Assembly (NCBI GenBank): GCA_902775475.1 | Contig: CACYME010000009.1 | Location: forward strand, 1 to 64,000 | Direction: 5' to 3' | Source: an uncultured Prevotellaceae bacterium | GTDB lineage: Bacteria; Bacteroidota; Bacteroidia; Bacteroidales; Bacteroidaceae | Length of the DNA stretch: 64,000 nucleotides | Shown here: piece after piece, positions 36,265 through 43,038 of the stretch | How positions within the stretch are numbered: position 1 is the stretch's first letter | Layout: each line of letters begins with the position of its first letter | Notes under the pieces: model-generated | The model's database searches: none | Seen by the model: the letters and a program-made list of their open reading frames with translations, nothing else | What the model was told of the DNA's origin: nothing | Position numbers and translations under genes: made by a program

Positions 36265-36397
36265 TGTTGCTTGAAATGCTTTTTGTTTGTTTACTTTCTT
36301 TTTTAATCTTTGTTCAGACCAGCCCCTGAGTAGTCCCCCCGATAAGGGCGTCTCAGGAGTTTAGATGCTAAACATGTCCAGTTCGCCGGGATGATTC

Positions 36398-36453
36398 GGA
36401 ATAGCGGAATAACGGAATAACGATATAACGTTATAACGCCATAGCGCGACAAC
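36398..36453 (+). repeat. 8-bp-period array between rpsI and rpsB
   Basis: Seven octamers in register: GGAATAGC, GGAATAAC, GGAATAAC, GATATAAC, GTTATAAC, GCCATAGC, GCGACAAC, consensus GNNATAAC. Same consensus as the groES-groEL array but on the strand opposite to its genes. Beside it (36329-36360) an inverted pair CCTGAG...CTCAGG encloses a short loop. The 210-bp spacer holds no gene. Confidence 0.8.
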
Positions 36454-36474
36454 GCCATCCATCCCCGACCCTTT

Positions 36475-36861
36475 TTAACGCTTACTGAACTGGAAGCGAC
36501 GACGTGCCTTCGGCTGACCGGGCTTCTTGCGCTCCACCTCGCGGCTGTCGCGGGTCAGGAATCCCTGCGTCTTCAGCACCTTCTTGTCCTCGGCATTCAC
36601 CTTCACCAGAGCACGTGCGATGGCCATGCGCAGAGCCTGGCTCTGGCCCGTGAAGCCACCTCCGTCGAGGTTTGCCTTGATGTCATACTTCTCGGCCACG
36701 TCGAGCAGCTGCAGGGGCTGCTTCACCACGTACTGCAGAATGGCTGAGGGGAAATATTCTGTCAGATCCTTCTTGTTGATCGTAATCTTGCCGGTACCTT
36801 CCGACATGTAAACGCGAGCCACTGAGCTCTTGCGACGACCTACGGTGTTAATTACTTCCAT
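36475..36861 (-). CDS. rpsI: 30S ribosomal protein S9
   Basis: 128 residues: MEVINTVGRRKSSVARVYM, then GGGFTGQSQALRMAIARALV and the conserved C-terminal tail KARRRFQFSKR, which reaches the ribosomal P site. Ten bases after rplM. Confidence 0.98.
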   Translation of the reverse strand: MEVINTVGRRKSSVARVYMSEGTGKITINKKDLTEYFPSAILQYVVKQPLQLLDVAEKYDIKANLDGGGFTGQSQALRMAIARALVKVNAEDKKVLKTQGFLTRDSREVERKKPGQPKARRRFQFSKR

Positions 36862-36871
36862 CTCTCCTTAT

Positions 36872-37333
36872 TTATTTATACTGGTTAATATCAATAGCCT
36901 TCGGCTTCTGGGCCTCGTGCTTGTGCTCGGTGCCATCATAGATGTAGAGGTTGTTGAGCAGGCTGCGGCCGAGAGGGCCTTTGGGCAGCATGCCCTTCAC
37001 GGCGTGCTTCAGGATGCGCTCCACTCCGAAGGGCTTCTTGCGAAGCTCGGCGGGGGTGTTGAAGCGCTGGCCGCCGGGATAGCCAGTATAACGGGTGTAG
37101 ACCTTGTCGGTCTCCTTCTTGCCGGTGAACTTCACCTTGGCAGCGTTGATGATGATAACGTTGTCGCCGCAATCGACGTGCGGAGTGAAGCTGGGCTTGT
37201 ACTTACCGCGGATGAGCTTGGCGACCTTGGAGGCGAGGCGTCCCACCACCTGGTCGGTAGCGTCGATGACGACCCACTCCTTCTTGGCAGTCTCTTTGTT
37301 AATCGAGACGGTCTTGTAACTTAAAGTGTTCAT
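36872..37333 (-). CDS. rplM: 50S ribosomal protein L13
   Basis: 153 residues with the family wording WVVIDATDQVVGRLASKVA, HVDCGDNVIIINAAKV, RYTGYPGG and RILKHAVKGMLPKGPLGR. First gene of the four-gene operon; a -7 box at 37486 gives it a leader of about 147 nt. Confidence 0.98.
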   Translation of the reverse strand: MNTLSYKTVSINKETAKKEWVVIDATDQVVGRLASKVAKLIRGKYKPSFTPHVDCGDNVIIINAAKVKFTGKKETDKVYTRYTGYPGGQRFNTPAELRKKPFGVERILKHAVKGMLPKGPLGRSLLNNLYIYDGTEHKHEAQKPKAIDINQYK

Positions 37334-37480
37334 TTCTTCGTTTAATTACTAAAAAACAGTTTTTTTACTTTATAAAGTTTACATTGCTGAACGCCGATTC
37401 ACAAACCACGCTGTCCGGCCAAAGACAGGCGCTATTTACACGACGCCCACGGGGATTCTAAGACTCTCCCCTAATAATCG
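37334..37480 (-). promoter_or_regulatory. Candidate rplM leader RNA
   Basis: From the inferred start (about 37480) to the rplM ATG the leader is about 147 nt. It contains a CTGTC-N8-GACAG stem (around 37418-37435) and a GGCGTCGTG...GCGCC pair. L13/S9 operons are often autoregulated through leaders of this kind, which is the basis for the call; the structure was judged by eye only. Confidence 0.4.
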
Positions 37481-37485
37481 GACTG

Positions 37486-37493
37486 CAAAGGTA
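37486..37493 (-). promoter_or_regulatory. -7 box for the rplM operon
   Basis: Minus-strand TACCTTTG followed by CAGTCC; no TTTG at -33. Confidence 0.6.
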
Positions 37494-37650
37494 CTACTTT
37501 TCTGCCATTCATCGACCATCAGCAGCCAGCCAGGACCCAACTTTTACGATTATTTAACAAATTACATTAAAAAAACAAAATGATTGCCCGCAATTGTACC
37601 ACCAAAGCCCCCAAGGGGGGGCGGAACACTTGGGAGCAACGCAAAAACAG

Positions 37651-38079
37651 TGTTCAAAATTACCACTAAAAAAAGTTCGTCCTGAAGAACGATTCTGGCT
37701 CAAAAAATGCCCTTTTTCAACCATCAGGAAGCAAATTCGACTCGCTGGAGAGAATTAAAATAAGTTAATTTTTGCACAACGATACCCATTTCGTGCAATT
37801 TTCGGGCATTTTTTTAGCGATTTTTTGCCTCGACTCCTGCTTCCGTAAGCACGCCAAATTTTCAAAAGTCAACGCCTTTTGAAAATTTGGCGTTGACTTT
37901 TTTCAGCCGTCCAACGCCTTTTACTGTCAAAAACAAGCATAAGCGTCTATATTCCAGCCATTTAGCAAAACCCCTCAAATTTCACGTTTTTTCAGCCAAA
38001 AAGTTGCTCGCGCAGAATTTTCAAAATTTAGAGGGGGGCGAGTGTTCATTTTGGGAACAAAATTTACAAAAATTTAGAA
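37651..38079 (+). repeat. Large intergenic repeat, copy B1
   Basis: About 429 bp. It aligns along its length with the A copies but is diverged (TGTTCAAAATTACCA at the left, GTTCGTCCTGAAGAACGATT, GTAAGCACGCCAAATTTTC in the middle, CGCGCAGAATTTTCAAAAT at the right). The hairpin arms AAAAGTCAACGCC (37864-37876) and GGCGTTGACTTTT (37889-37901) enclose TTTTGAAAATTT, the reverse complement of the A-type loop. This creates a competing 18-bp stem, 37851-37868 with 37876-37893. It lies in the 897-bp divergent gap 37334-38230 between rplM and the secreted nitroreductase. Confidence 0.9.
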
Positions 38080-38111
38080 ATAATTTCATTGGCTTTTCAC
38101 TCACTTATTCG

Positions 38112-38119
38112 TAACTTTG
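38112..38119 (+). promoter_or_regulatory. Upstream promoter P1 of the nitroreductase cassette
   Basis: TAACTTTG preceded by the conserved spacer CTTTTCACTCACTTATTCG; the -33 position reads TTGG. The transcript would run into the AT-rich hairpin at 38146-38183. Confidence 0.6.
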
Positions 38120-38145
38120 ACATCGCCGAAGGTACTCTCGTTCGG

Positions 38146-38183
38146 AAAAGCAAATGAAAAAAACACGTTTTTTCTTTGCTTTT
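38146..38183 (+). terminator. Hairpin between tandem promoters
   Basis: AAAAGCAAATGAAAAAA and TTTTTTCTTTGCTTTT pair with one bulged base, the right arm being T-rich. It can stop P1 transcripts just before P2; the -33 box of P2 lies within the right arm. A smaller stem CCGAA/TTCGG (38126-38145) precedes it, so P1 could make an RNA of about 60-70 nt. Confidence 0.6.
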
Positions 38184-38205
38184 CGCTCACTTATTCGTAA
38201 CTTTG
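38178..38205 (+). promoter_or_regulatory. Downstream promoter P2 of the secreted nitroreductase
   Basis: TTTG (about 38175-38178), spacer CTTTTCGCTCACTTATTCG (19 bp), TAACTTTG (38198-38205); full consensus. P2 is exactly 86 bp after P1. Leader about 20 nt to ATG 38231. Confidence 0.75.
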
Positions 38206-38230
38206 CACACATTATTTAATATATAAGAAC

Positions 38231-38863
38231 ATGAAGAAACAAATCATCACCTTGGCACTGCTGCTCCTGACAGGTGCAGGTGCCGCCCAGGCCCAGGACT
38301 GCTGCCAGGGCAGCGAGAAGAAAGAGTGCTGCCAGAAGGCCGCCATCGAGAACATCATGACGCGTACGTCGATACGCAAGTTCAAGCAACAGGCTGTGGA
38401 AGCCGAGAAGGTGGAGACGATGCTTCGCGCCGCCATGGCCGCTCCTACGGCGGTGAACAAGCAGCCGTGGCACTTCGTCGTGGTCACCGACAAGCAGGTG
38501 CTCAGCGAGCTGGCCGGACAGGGAGGCCGCGGCAACATGCTGCGCAATGCCCCGCTGGCCATCGTCGTCTGCGGCGACATGTCGAAAGCCATGCAGGGCA
38601 AAGGGCAGGAATACTGGATTCAGGACACCAGCGCCGCCACCGAGAACCTGTTGCTGGCAGCCCACGCCCTGGGACTGGGGGCCGTATGGACCGGTGCCTA
38701 CCCCATGGACGACCGCTACACCCATATTCAGAAGGTGCTGGGCATGCCCGAGACCGTCGTGCCGCTGAACATCTGCATCATCGGCTATCCCGACGAACAG
38801 CCCACGCCGAAGGACAAGTGGAAACCCGAAAACGTGTCGTACAACAAGTTCGGCGCAAAATAA
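38231..38863 (+). CDS. Exported nitroreductase family protein
   Basis: 210 residues. A signal peptide (LALLLLTGAGAAQAQ) is followed by a short Cys-rich segment (DCCQGSEKKECCQKA) and a nitroreductase domain: MTRTSIRKFKQQAVEAEKVE with the FMN-binding RTSIRKF, AAMAAPTAVNKQPWHFVVV, ATENLLLAAHALGLGAVW. Related Bacteroidales proteins are periplasmic or exported flavoproteins of unknown substrate. The four cysteines after the signal peptide could bind metal or anchor the protein. Controlled by the tandem P1/P2 cassette. Confidence 0.88.
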   Translation: MKKQIITLALLLLTGAGAAQAQDCCQGSEKKECCQKAAIENIMTRTSIRKFKQQAVEAEKVETMLRAAMAAPTAVNKQPWHFVVVTDKQVLSELAGQGGRGNMLRNAPLAIVVCGDMSKAMQGKGQEYWIQDTSAATENLLLAAHALGLGAVWTGAYPMDDRYTHIQKVLGMPETVVPLNICIIGYPDEQPTPKDKWKPENVSYNKFGAK

Positions 38864-38894
38864 ATTATAAATCGTTAAATCATAAATTACCCCG

Positions 38895-39770
38895 ATGATA
38901 CAAAGTATGACGGGCTACGGCAAGGCTGTCGTAGTCTTCAAGGACAAGAAAATCAACGCTGAAATCAAGTCGTTCAACTCTAAGCAGCTCGACCTGCTGA
39001 CACGCATCGCCCCACTCTACCGCGAGAAGGAGATGGAAATGCGGCAGATGATAGCCACTGCCCTGGAGCGTGGAAAGGTGGACTTCGCCCTCTGGATAGA
39101 GAAGGACACGGGTGTTGACGCCACTCCCGTGAACGCCGCCCTGGTGGAAAACTATTACAAGCAGCTGAAGGAGGTGGCCAGTCGTGTGGGCATCCCCGAG
39201 CCGCAGGACTGGATGTACACGCTGACGCGCATGCCCGATGTGCTGACGAAGACCGAGACCGAGGTGCTCACCGACGAGGAATGGCAGGCTGCCCGCCAGG
39301 CCGTGGAACAGGCCATCGAGGCGCTGGTGAGCTTCCGCCGCCAGGAGGGTGCAGCCCTGGAGAAGAAGTTCAACGAGAAGATTGACAACATCGAAAGGCT
39401 GCTGGCCGAGATTGAGCCCTACGAGAAGAGCCGCGTGGAAAAGATTCGACAGCGCATCGTCGACGGGCTGCAGCAGATTCCCGGCGTAGAGTACGACAAG
39501 AACCGGCTGGAGCAGGAGCTTATCTACTACATCGAGAAACTCGACATCAGCGAGGAGAAGCAGCGCCTGACCAACCACCTGCGCTACTTCCGCGAGACGA
39601 TGGCCGACGGCCACGGACAGGGCAAGAAGCTCGGCTTCATCGCTCAGGAGATGGGACGCGAAATCAACACCACTGGCTCGAAGTCGAACCAGGCCGAGAT
39701 GCAGAACATCGTCGTGCAGATGAAGGACGAGCTGGAGCAAATCAAGGAACAAGTACTTAATGCTTTATAA
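38895..39770 (+). CDS. yicC: YicC family endoribonuclease
   Basis: 291 residues, complete: MIQSMTGYGKAVV at the start, INAEIKSFNSKQLDLLTRI, EKLDISEEKQRLTNHLRYF and the C-terminal signature GKKLGFIAQEMGREINTTGSK. Family members are oligomeric RNases acting on small RNAs. First gene of yicC-gmk, 3 bp before gmk. Confidence 0.95.
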   Translation: MIQSMTGYGKAVVVFKDKKINAEIKSFNSKQLDLLTRIAPLYREKEMEMRQMIATALERGKVDFALWIEKDTGVDATPVNAALVENYYKQLKEVASRVGIPEPQDWMYTLTRMPDVLTKTETEVLTDEEWQAARQAVEQAIEALVSFRRQEGAALEKKFNEKIDNIERLLAEIEPYEKSRVEKIRQRIVDGLQQIPGVEYDKNRLEQELIYYIEKLDISEEKQRLTNHLRYFRETMADGHGQGKKLGFIAQEMGREINTTGSKSNQAEMQNIVVQMKDELEQIKEQVLNAL

Positions 39771-39773
39771 GAA

Positions 39774-40388
39774 ATGAGCAAAGGCAGTCTTTTGATTTTC
39801 TCTGCCCCCTCGGGCAGTGGAAAGAGCACCATCGTGAACTGGCTGATGCAGGAACACCCGGAGCTGAACCTCTACTTCTCCATCTCGTGCACCTCGCGTG
39901 CACCGCGGGGCACCGAGCAGAACGGTGTGGAGTATTTCTTCCTTACGCCAGAGGAATTCCGCCAGCGCATTGAGAACGACGAGTTCCTGGAATATGAGGA
40001 AGTCTATGAAAACCGTTTCTACGGCACGCTGAAGGAGCAGGTGGAGCGGCAGCTGGATCAGGGGCAGAACGTGGTGTTCGACGTCGACGTGAAGGGCGGC
40101 ATCAACATCAAGAAATATTACGGTGAGCGGGCCATGAGCCTGTTCATACAGCCCCCGTCGGTAGAGGAGCTTCGCCGTCGTCTTGAGGGCCGTGGCACCG
40201 ACACGCCCGAGGCCATCGAGAACCGTCTGGCCAAAGCCGAGTACGAGCTGACCTTCGCCCCGCAGTTCGACCACATCGTCGTCAACGACGACCTGGCCAC
40301 TGCTCAGGCCGAGACCCTCTCGCTGGTCCTCGCCTTCCTCGCCGCCCCTTCCACCCCCACCGTCCCCTCTGCCCCCTCAGCTCAATAG
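39774..40388 (+). CDS. gmk: Guanylate kinase
   Basis: 204 residues. P-loop SAPSGSGKST (10-19), the GMP-binding ISCTSRAPRGTEQNGVEYFF, and VFDVDVKGGINIKK. Phosphorylates GMP to GDP. The last about 16 residues (PSTPTVPSAPSAQ) are a Pro/Ser-rich extension outside the family, ending 7 bp before the first REP copy. The extension may come from the sequence change that accompanied the transposase insertion. Confidence 0.97.
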   Translation: MSKGSLLIFSAPSGSGKSTIVNWLMQEHPELNLYFSISCTSRAPRGTEQNGVEYFFLTPEEFRQRIENDEFLEYEEVYENRFYGTLKEQVERQLDQGQNVVFDVDVKGGINIKKYYGERAMSLFIQPPSVEELRRRLEGRGTDTPEAIENRLAKAEYELTFAPQFDHIVVNDDLATAQAETLSLVLAFLAAPSTPTVPSAPSAQ

Positions 40389-40394
40389 CCCCCC

Positions 40395-40425
40395 GCCGTC
40401 CAGTATGTTGCGTTGTCAACGCAAC
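40395..40425. repeat. REP-like palindrome, copy 1
   Basis: GCCGT, then CAGTAT, then the palindrome GTTGCGTTG-t-CAACGCAAC (40407-40425). Between gmk and the transposase start. Copies 2 and 3 have the same order and spacing. Confidence 0.85.
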
Positions 40426-40448
40426 ACCCCCCAACAAAAAGAGAAGCC

Positions 40449-41387
40449 ATGACCGAAGAGACCTTCAAGAAACAGGGCCATAGCGAAGCACCAACAGGCT
40501 CCCCCGACGCACCCACCATCAGCCTCTCTCCGCTGGGATTCAAGGTAGAGCAGGAGTGGTGGAACTCGGCCATCCACCATCCAGAGCTAACCGTGGTGGC
40601 CCTGCAGATGATGCCCGACCACCTGCATGGCATCCTCTTCGTGAAAGAGAAGATGGAAAAGCCGCTCGGCATAGTCATCCGCGGCTTTAAGCAGGCCTGC
40701 AACCGCCACTACCGGGAGCTCATCCTCGGTCTTCCTGCCGTTCAGTATGTTGCGTTGCCAACGCAACCCACCCAACAGAAGAGAGACCGCCGTGGCGAGG
40801 ACCGCACCCACGGCCAGCTCTTCGCAAGAGGCTACAACGACCGCATTCTCTATGGCAAAGACCAGCTGGAACGATGGCGTGCCTATCTGGCCGACAACCC
40901 TCGCCGCCTGCTGATGAAACGAGAGCACCCCGACCTGTTTCGCGTGCAGCGCAACCTGACGGTGAATGGCATGACCTTCTCTGCCATTGGGAACCGCTTC
41001 CTGCTTGACCACCCAGAGCTGCTGCAAGTGCAGTGTTCGCGTAGTTCTACGGAAGCAGAGATAAACACCTATGTGGACAAGTGCCTAAGTGCTTGCCGAC
41101 AAGGGACCGTGCTGGTGTCGCCATCCATCTCCCCAGGCGAGAAAGCTGTGATGAGAAAGGCTTTCGAGGCAGGCATCCCGCTGATTTATCTGCAAGAAAA
41201 TGGCTTCACCGACCTGGCTAAGCCTGGCGGCAAACGCATGGAGGCCTGCGCCAAAGGGCAGCTGCTCATCATCGCCCCCTGGGAGCACCACAATGAGCGA
41301 GTCACCATCAGCCGCGGCCAGTGCCTCTCGCTCAACGACATGGCGCGCGCTATCTGCAACAGGCCGCCGTCAAGTATGTTGCATTGA
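40449..41387 (+). CDS. REP-associated tyrosine transposase-like protein with Rossmann-type C-terminal domain
   Basis: 312 residues from ATG 40449. The Y1/RAYT core is visible: MMPDHLHGILFV with HUH motif His58-Leu-His60, RGFKQACNRHYRE, and the tyrosine region LFARGYNDRILYG (Tyr129) followed by LADNPRR. The first strand usually present in the family (YHVT-like, about 30 residues) is missing, so activity is doubtful. Residues about 185-300 (QGTVLVSPSISPGEKAVMRK, AGIPLIYLQENGF, RGQCLSLNDMARAI) look like a DprA/SMF-type Rossmann domain, an unusual partner. One REP copy lies upstream, one codes for residues 97-107, and one supplies the last codons and stop. It is inserted between gmk and nadD. Confidence 0.75.
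   Translation: MTEETFKKQGHSEAPTGSPDAPTISLSPLGFKVEQEWWNSAIHHPELTVVALQMMPDHLHGILFVKEKMEKPLGIVIRGFKQACNRHYRELILGLPAVQYVALPTQPTQQKRDRRGEDRTHGQLFARGYNDRILYGKDQLERWRAYLADNPRRLLMKREHPDLFRVQRNLTVNGMTFSAIGNRFLLDHPELLQVQCSRSSTEAEINTYVDKCLSACRQGTVLVSPSISPGEKAVMRKAFEAGIPLIYLQENGFTDLAKPGGKRMEACAKGQLLIIAPWEHHNERVTISRGQCLSLNDMARAICNRPPSSMLH
40737..40767. repeat. REP-like palindrome, copy 2, inside the transposase gene
   Basis: Same layout as copy 1: GCCGT, CAGTAT, GTTGCGTTG-c-CAACGCAAC (40749-40767). It encodes residues 97-107 (AVQYVALPTQP), a variable loop between the HUH and tyrosine regions. Confidence 0.85.
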
Positions 41388-41396
41388 CAACGCAAC
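41366..41396. repeat. REP-like palindrome, copy 3, at the transposase stop codon
   Basis: GCCGT, AAGTAT, GTTGCATTG-a-CAACGCAAC (41378-41396), two mismatches to copy 1. It provides the codons for SMLH and the stop TGA (41385-41387). Confidence 0.8.
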
Positions 41397-41431
41397 AAAC
41401 GGAACAGCACACCCCAAAAAAGAAAAAGACC

Positions 41432-42007
41432 ATGAGAATAGGCATCTTCGGCGGTTCGTTCAACCCCATCCACGTGGGCCATATAGCCCTGGCCCGACAG
41501 CTGCGGCAGCTGGCCAGCCTTGACGAGGTGTGGCTGATGGTGTCACTACAGAACCCACTGAAGCAACGAGCCGACCTGCTCGACGACCAGCTGCGCTACC
41601 AGATGGCTCGCCTGGCCCTCCACGGCGAGGAAGGCATCGTGGCGTGCGACTACGAGCTGCACCTTCCCAAGCCGTCCTATACCTGGAACACGCTGCAACA
41701 CCTGAAAGAGGACTATCCTTCGCACGCGTACATTTTATTAATTGGGGGCGACAACTGGGCGCTGTTCCCCCGATGGTATCATGCCAGTGACATCCTGCGC
41801 GAGCATCGGGTGGTGGTCTACCCCCGGCAGGGCAGCGAGATTGACCGCTCTACCCTCCCCCAAAACGTCTCTGTGGTCGAAACGGAACTGCTCAACATCA
41901 GCAGCACCGAAATTCGCCAGCGCATGCAGAAAGGAGGCGACATCCGGGGAATGGTGCCGCCAGTCATAGAGCCGTTAGTCCGCAAGTTCTACCAGAAGTC
42001 TTACTGA
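41432..42007 (+). CDS. nadD: Nicotinate-nucleotide adenylyltransferase
   Basis: 191 residues. Start MRIGIFGGSFNPIHVGHIAL with the nucleotidyltransferase GGSFNPIHVGH motif; LIGGDNWALFPRWY; and ISSTEIRQRM near the end, which binds ATP phosphates. Makes deamido-NAD from NaMN in NAD synthesis. Start chosen at 41432 since the family begins there. Downstream of the transposase; its stop overlaps the convergent glycosyltransferase by 7 bp. Confidence 0.96.
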   Translation: MRIGIFGGSFNPIHVGHIALARQLRQLASLDEVWLMVSLQNPLKQRADLLDDQLRYQMARLALHGEEGIVACDYELHLPKPSYTWNTLQHLKEDYPSHAYILLIGGDNWALFPRWYHASDILREHRVVVYPRQGSEIDRSTLPQNVSVVETELLNISSTEIRQRMQKGGDIRGMVPPVIEPLVRKFYQKSY

Positions 42008-43038
42008 TGCTTGTCACGCCCCGTCCATTTCCTGACCCGGCGGGCAAGCGATTTACTGATTGTGGTGTAGTTACCCGCTTTCAGGTTCAGCCATAGCTCC
42101 TCCAGCGAATAGCTGATCTTCGTCCAAGGATGGTTCCAGCCCAGCACCTTGTAGCGACGCTCCTTGTACTCCACGTTTTCAATGACATACTTCGGATGCT
42201 TCAGCGGGAACGACAGTTCATAGCGTGGCATGGTGAAGATACGGCGCAGCCGGTGGGGCATCGTCTTCAGCTCTGCCGAGAAATGCGTGGAATCGGCCGT
42301 CAGCCCCACATTGTTCACCAGGTTCTTCACTGGCATGACGGTCAGCCCAGAATTCAGAATCATGTCTGCCCAATAGATGGTCTCAAAATACTCCTTGCCG
42401 CTCTGGCTGTGGTCGCGGAACATCTTCAGCATCGTATTCCTGTAGTTGCGCGCCTTGGAGAGCGCCTCGAGTTGGTGCATGTTGAAGGCATCCTTCAGAA
42501 AGGCATAATCAGCCTCCCACCGCTGGGCCACTCTTCGCCATGATGCCCAGCCCCAGATGCTCTGGAACGAAGTGAAGAAATAGTCGTAGGGGACGTCCGG
42601 GGTGACCTCATCGGTGTTGAAGCCGGCAATCATCGAGATGCGCTCATCGTCCTCGTAGCGGTCGAGCATCTCCTTACAGAAGGTGAAAAACGATTGCGAG
42701 GGCACTACGTCGTCCTCGAGCACGATGACCTTGTCAGCCAGCGAGAAGGCCCACTGATGGGAACGGAAGCCCGAAGGGTCGCAGCCCTGGTTCTGCTCCA
42801 GGTAGTTGCGGCGCACGTCGCACTCCCAGTCTATCTGGTCGTCGGCCACGATAGCGCGGCAGGCCTCTATGCCCGCCAGGTCGCGCTCGCCACGCGGTCC
42901 GTCCTGATAGAGGAACAACCTGGTGGGGCGTGCCTGCCTGACGGCCTCAAACACTTGCCGGAAAGTGTCGCTGCGGGTAAAGAACAGCAGCAGCACGGCC
43001 ACGTCGACTTTTGCGGGATAAAGCTCTTTTTTGTTCAT
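42001..43038 (-). CDS. Glycosyltransferase (GT-A type)
   Basis: 345 residues. A GT-A nucleotide-sugar fold with the DxD-like LADKVIVLEDDVVPSQSFF, AVLLLFFTRSDTFRQVF at the start and WGWASWRRVAQRWEADY; similar to Bacteroidetes hexosyltransferases that resemble GT2. No membrane helix. Last gene of the six-gene surface-glycan operon; its start overlaps the acyltransferase stop (ATGA, 43035-43038). Confidence 0.85.
   Translation of the reverse strand: MNKKELYPAKVDVAVLLLFFTRSDTFRQVFEAVRQARPTRLFLYQDGPRGERDLAGIEACRAIVADDQIDWECDVRRNYLEQNQGCDPSGFRSHQWAFSLADKVIVLEDDVVPSQSFFTFCKEMLDRYEDDERISMIAGFNTDEVTPDVPYDYFFTSFQSIWGWASWRRVAQRWEADYAFLKDAFNMHQLEALSKARNYRNTMLKMFRDHSQSGKEYFETIYWADMILNSGLTVMPVKNLVNNVGLTADSTHFSAELKTMPHRLRRIFTMPRYELSFPLKHPKYVIENVEYKERRYKVLGWNHPWTKISYSLEELWLNLKAGNYTTISKSLARRVRKWTGRDKHQ

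Noticed and set aside
40413-40448. Longer transposase start at TTG 40413
   Set aside because: These codons come from REP copy 1 and its flank; ATG 40449 is a better start.
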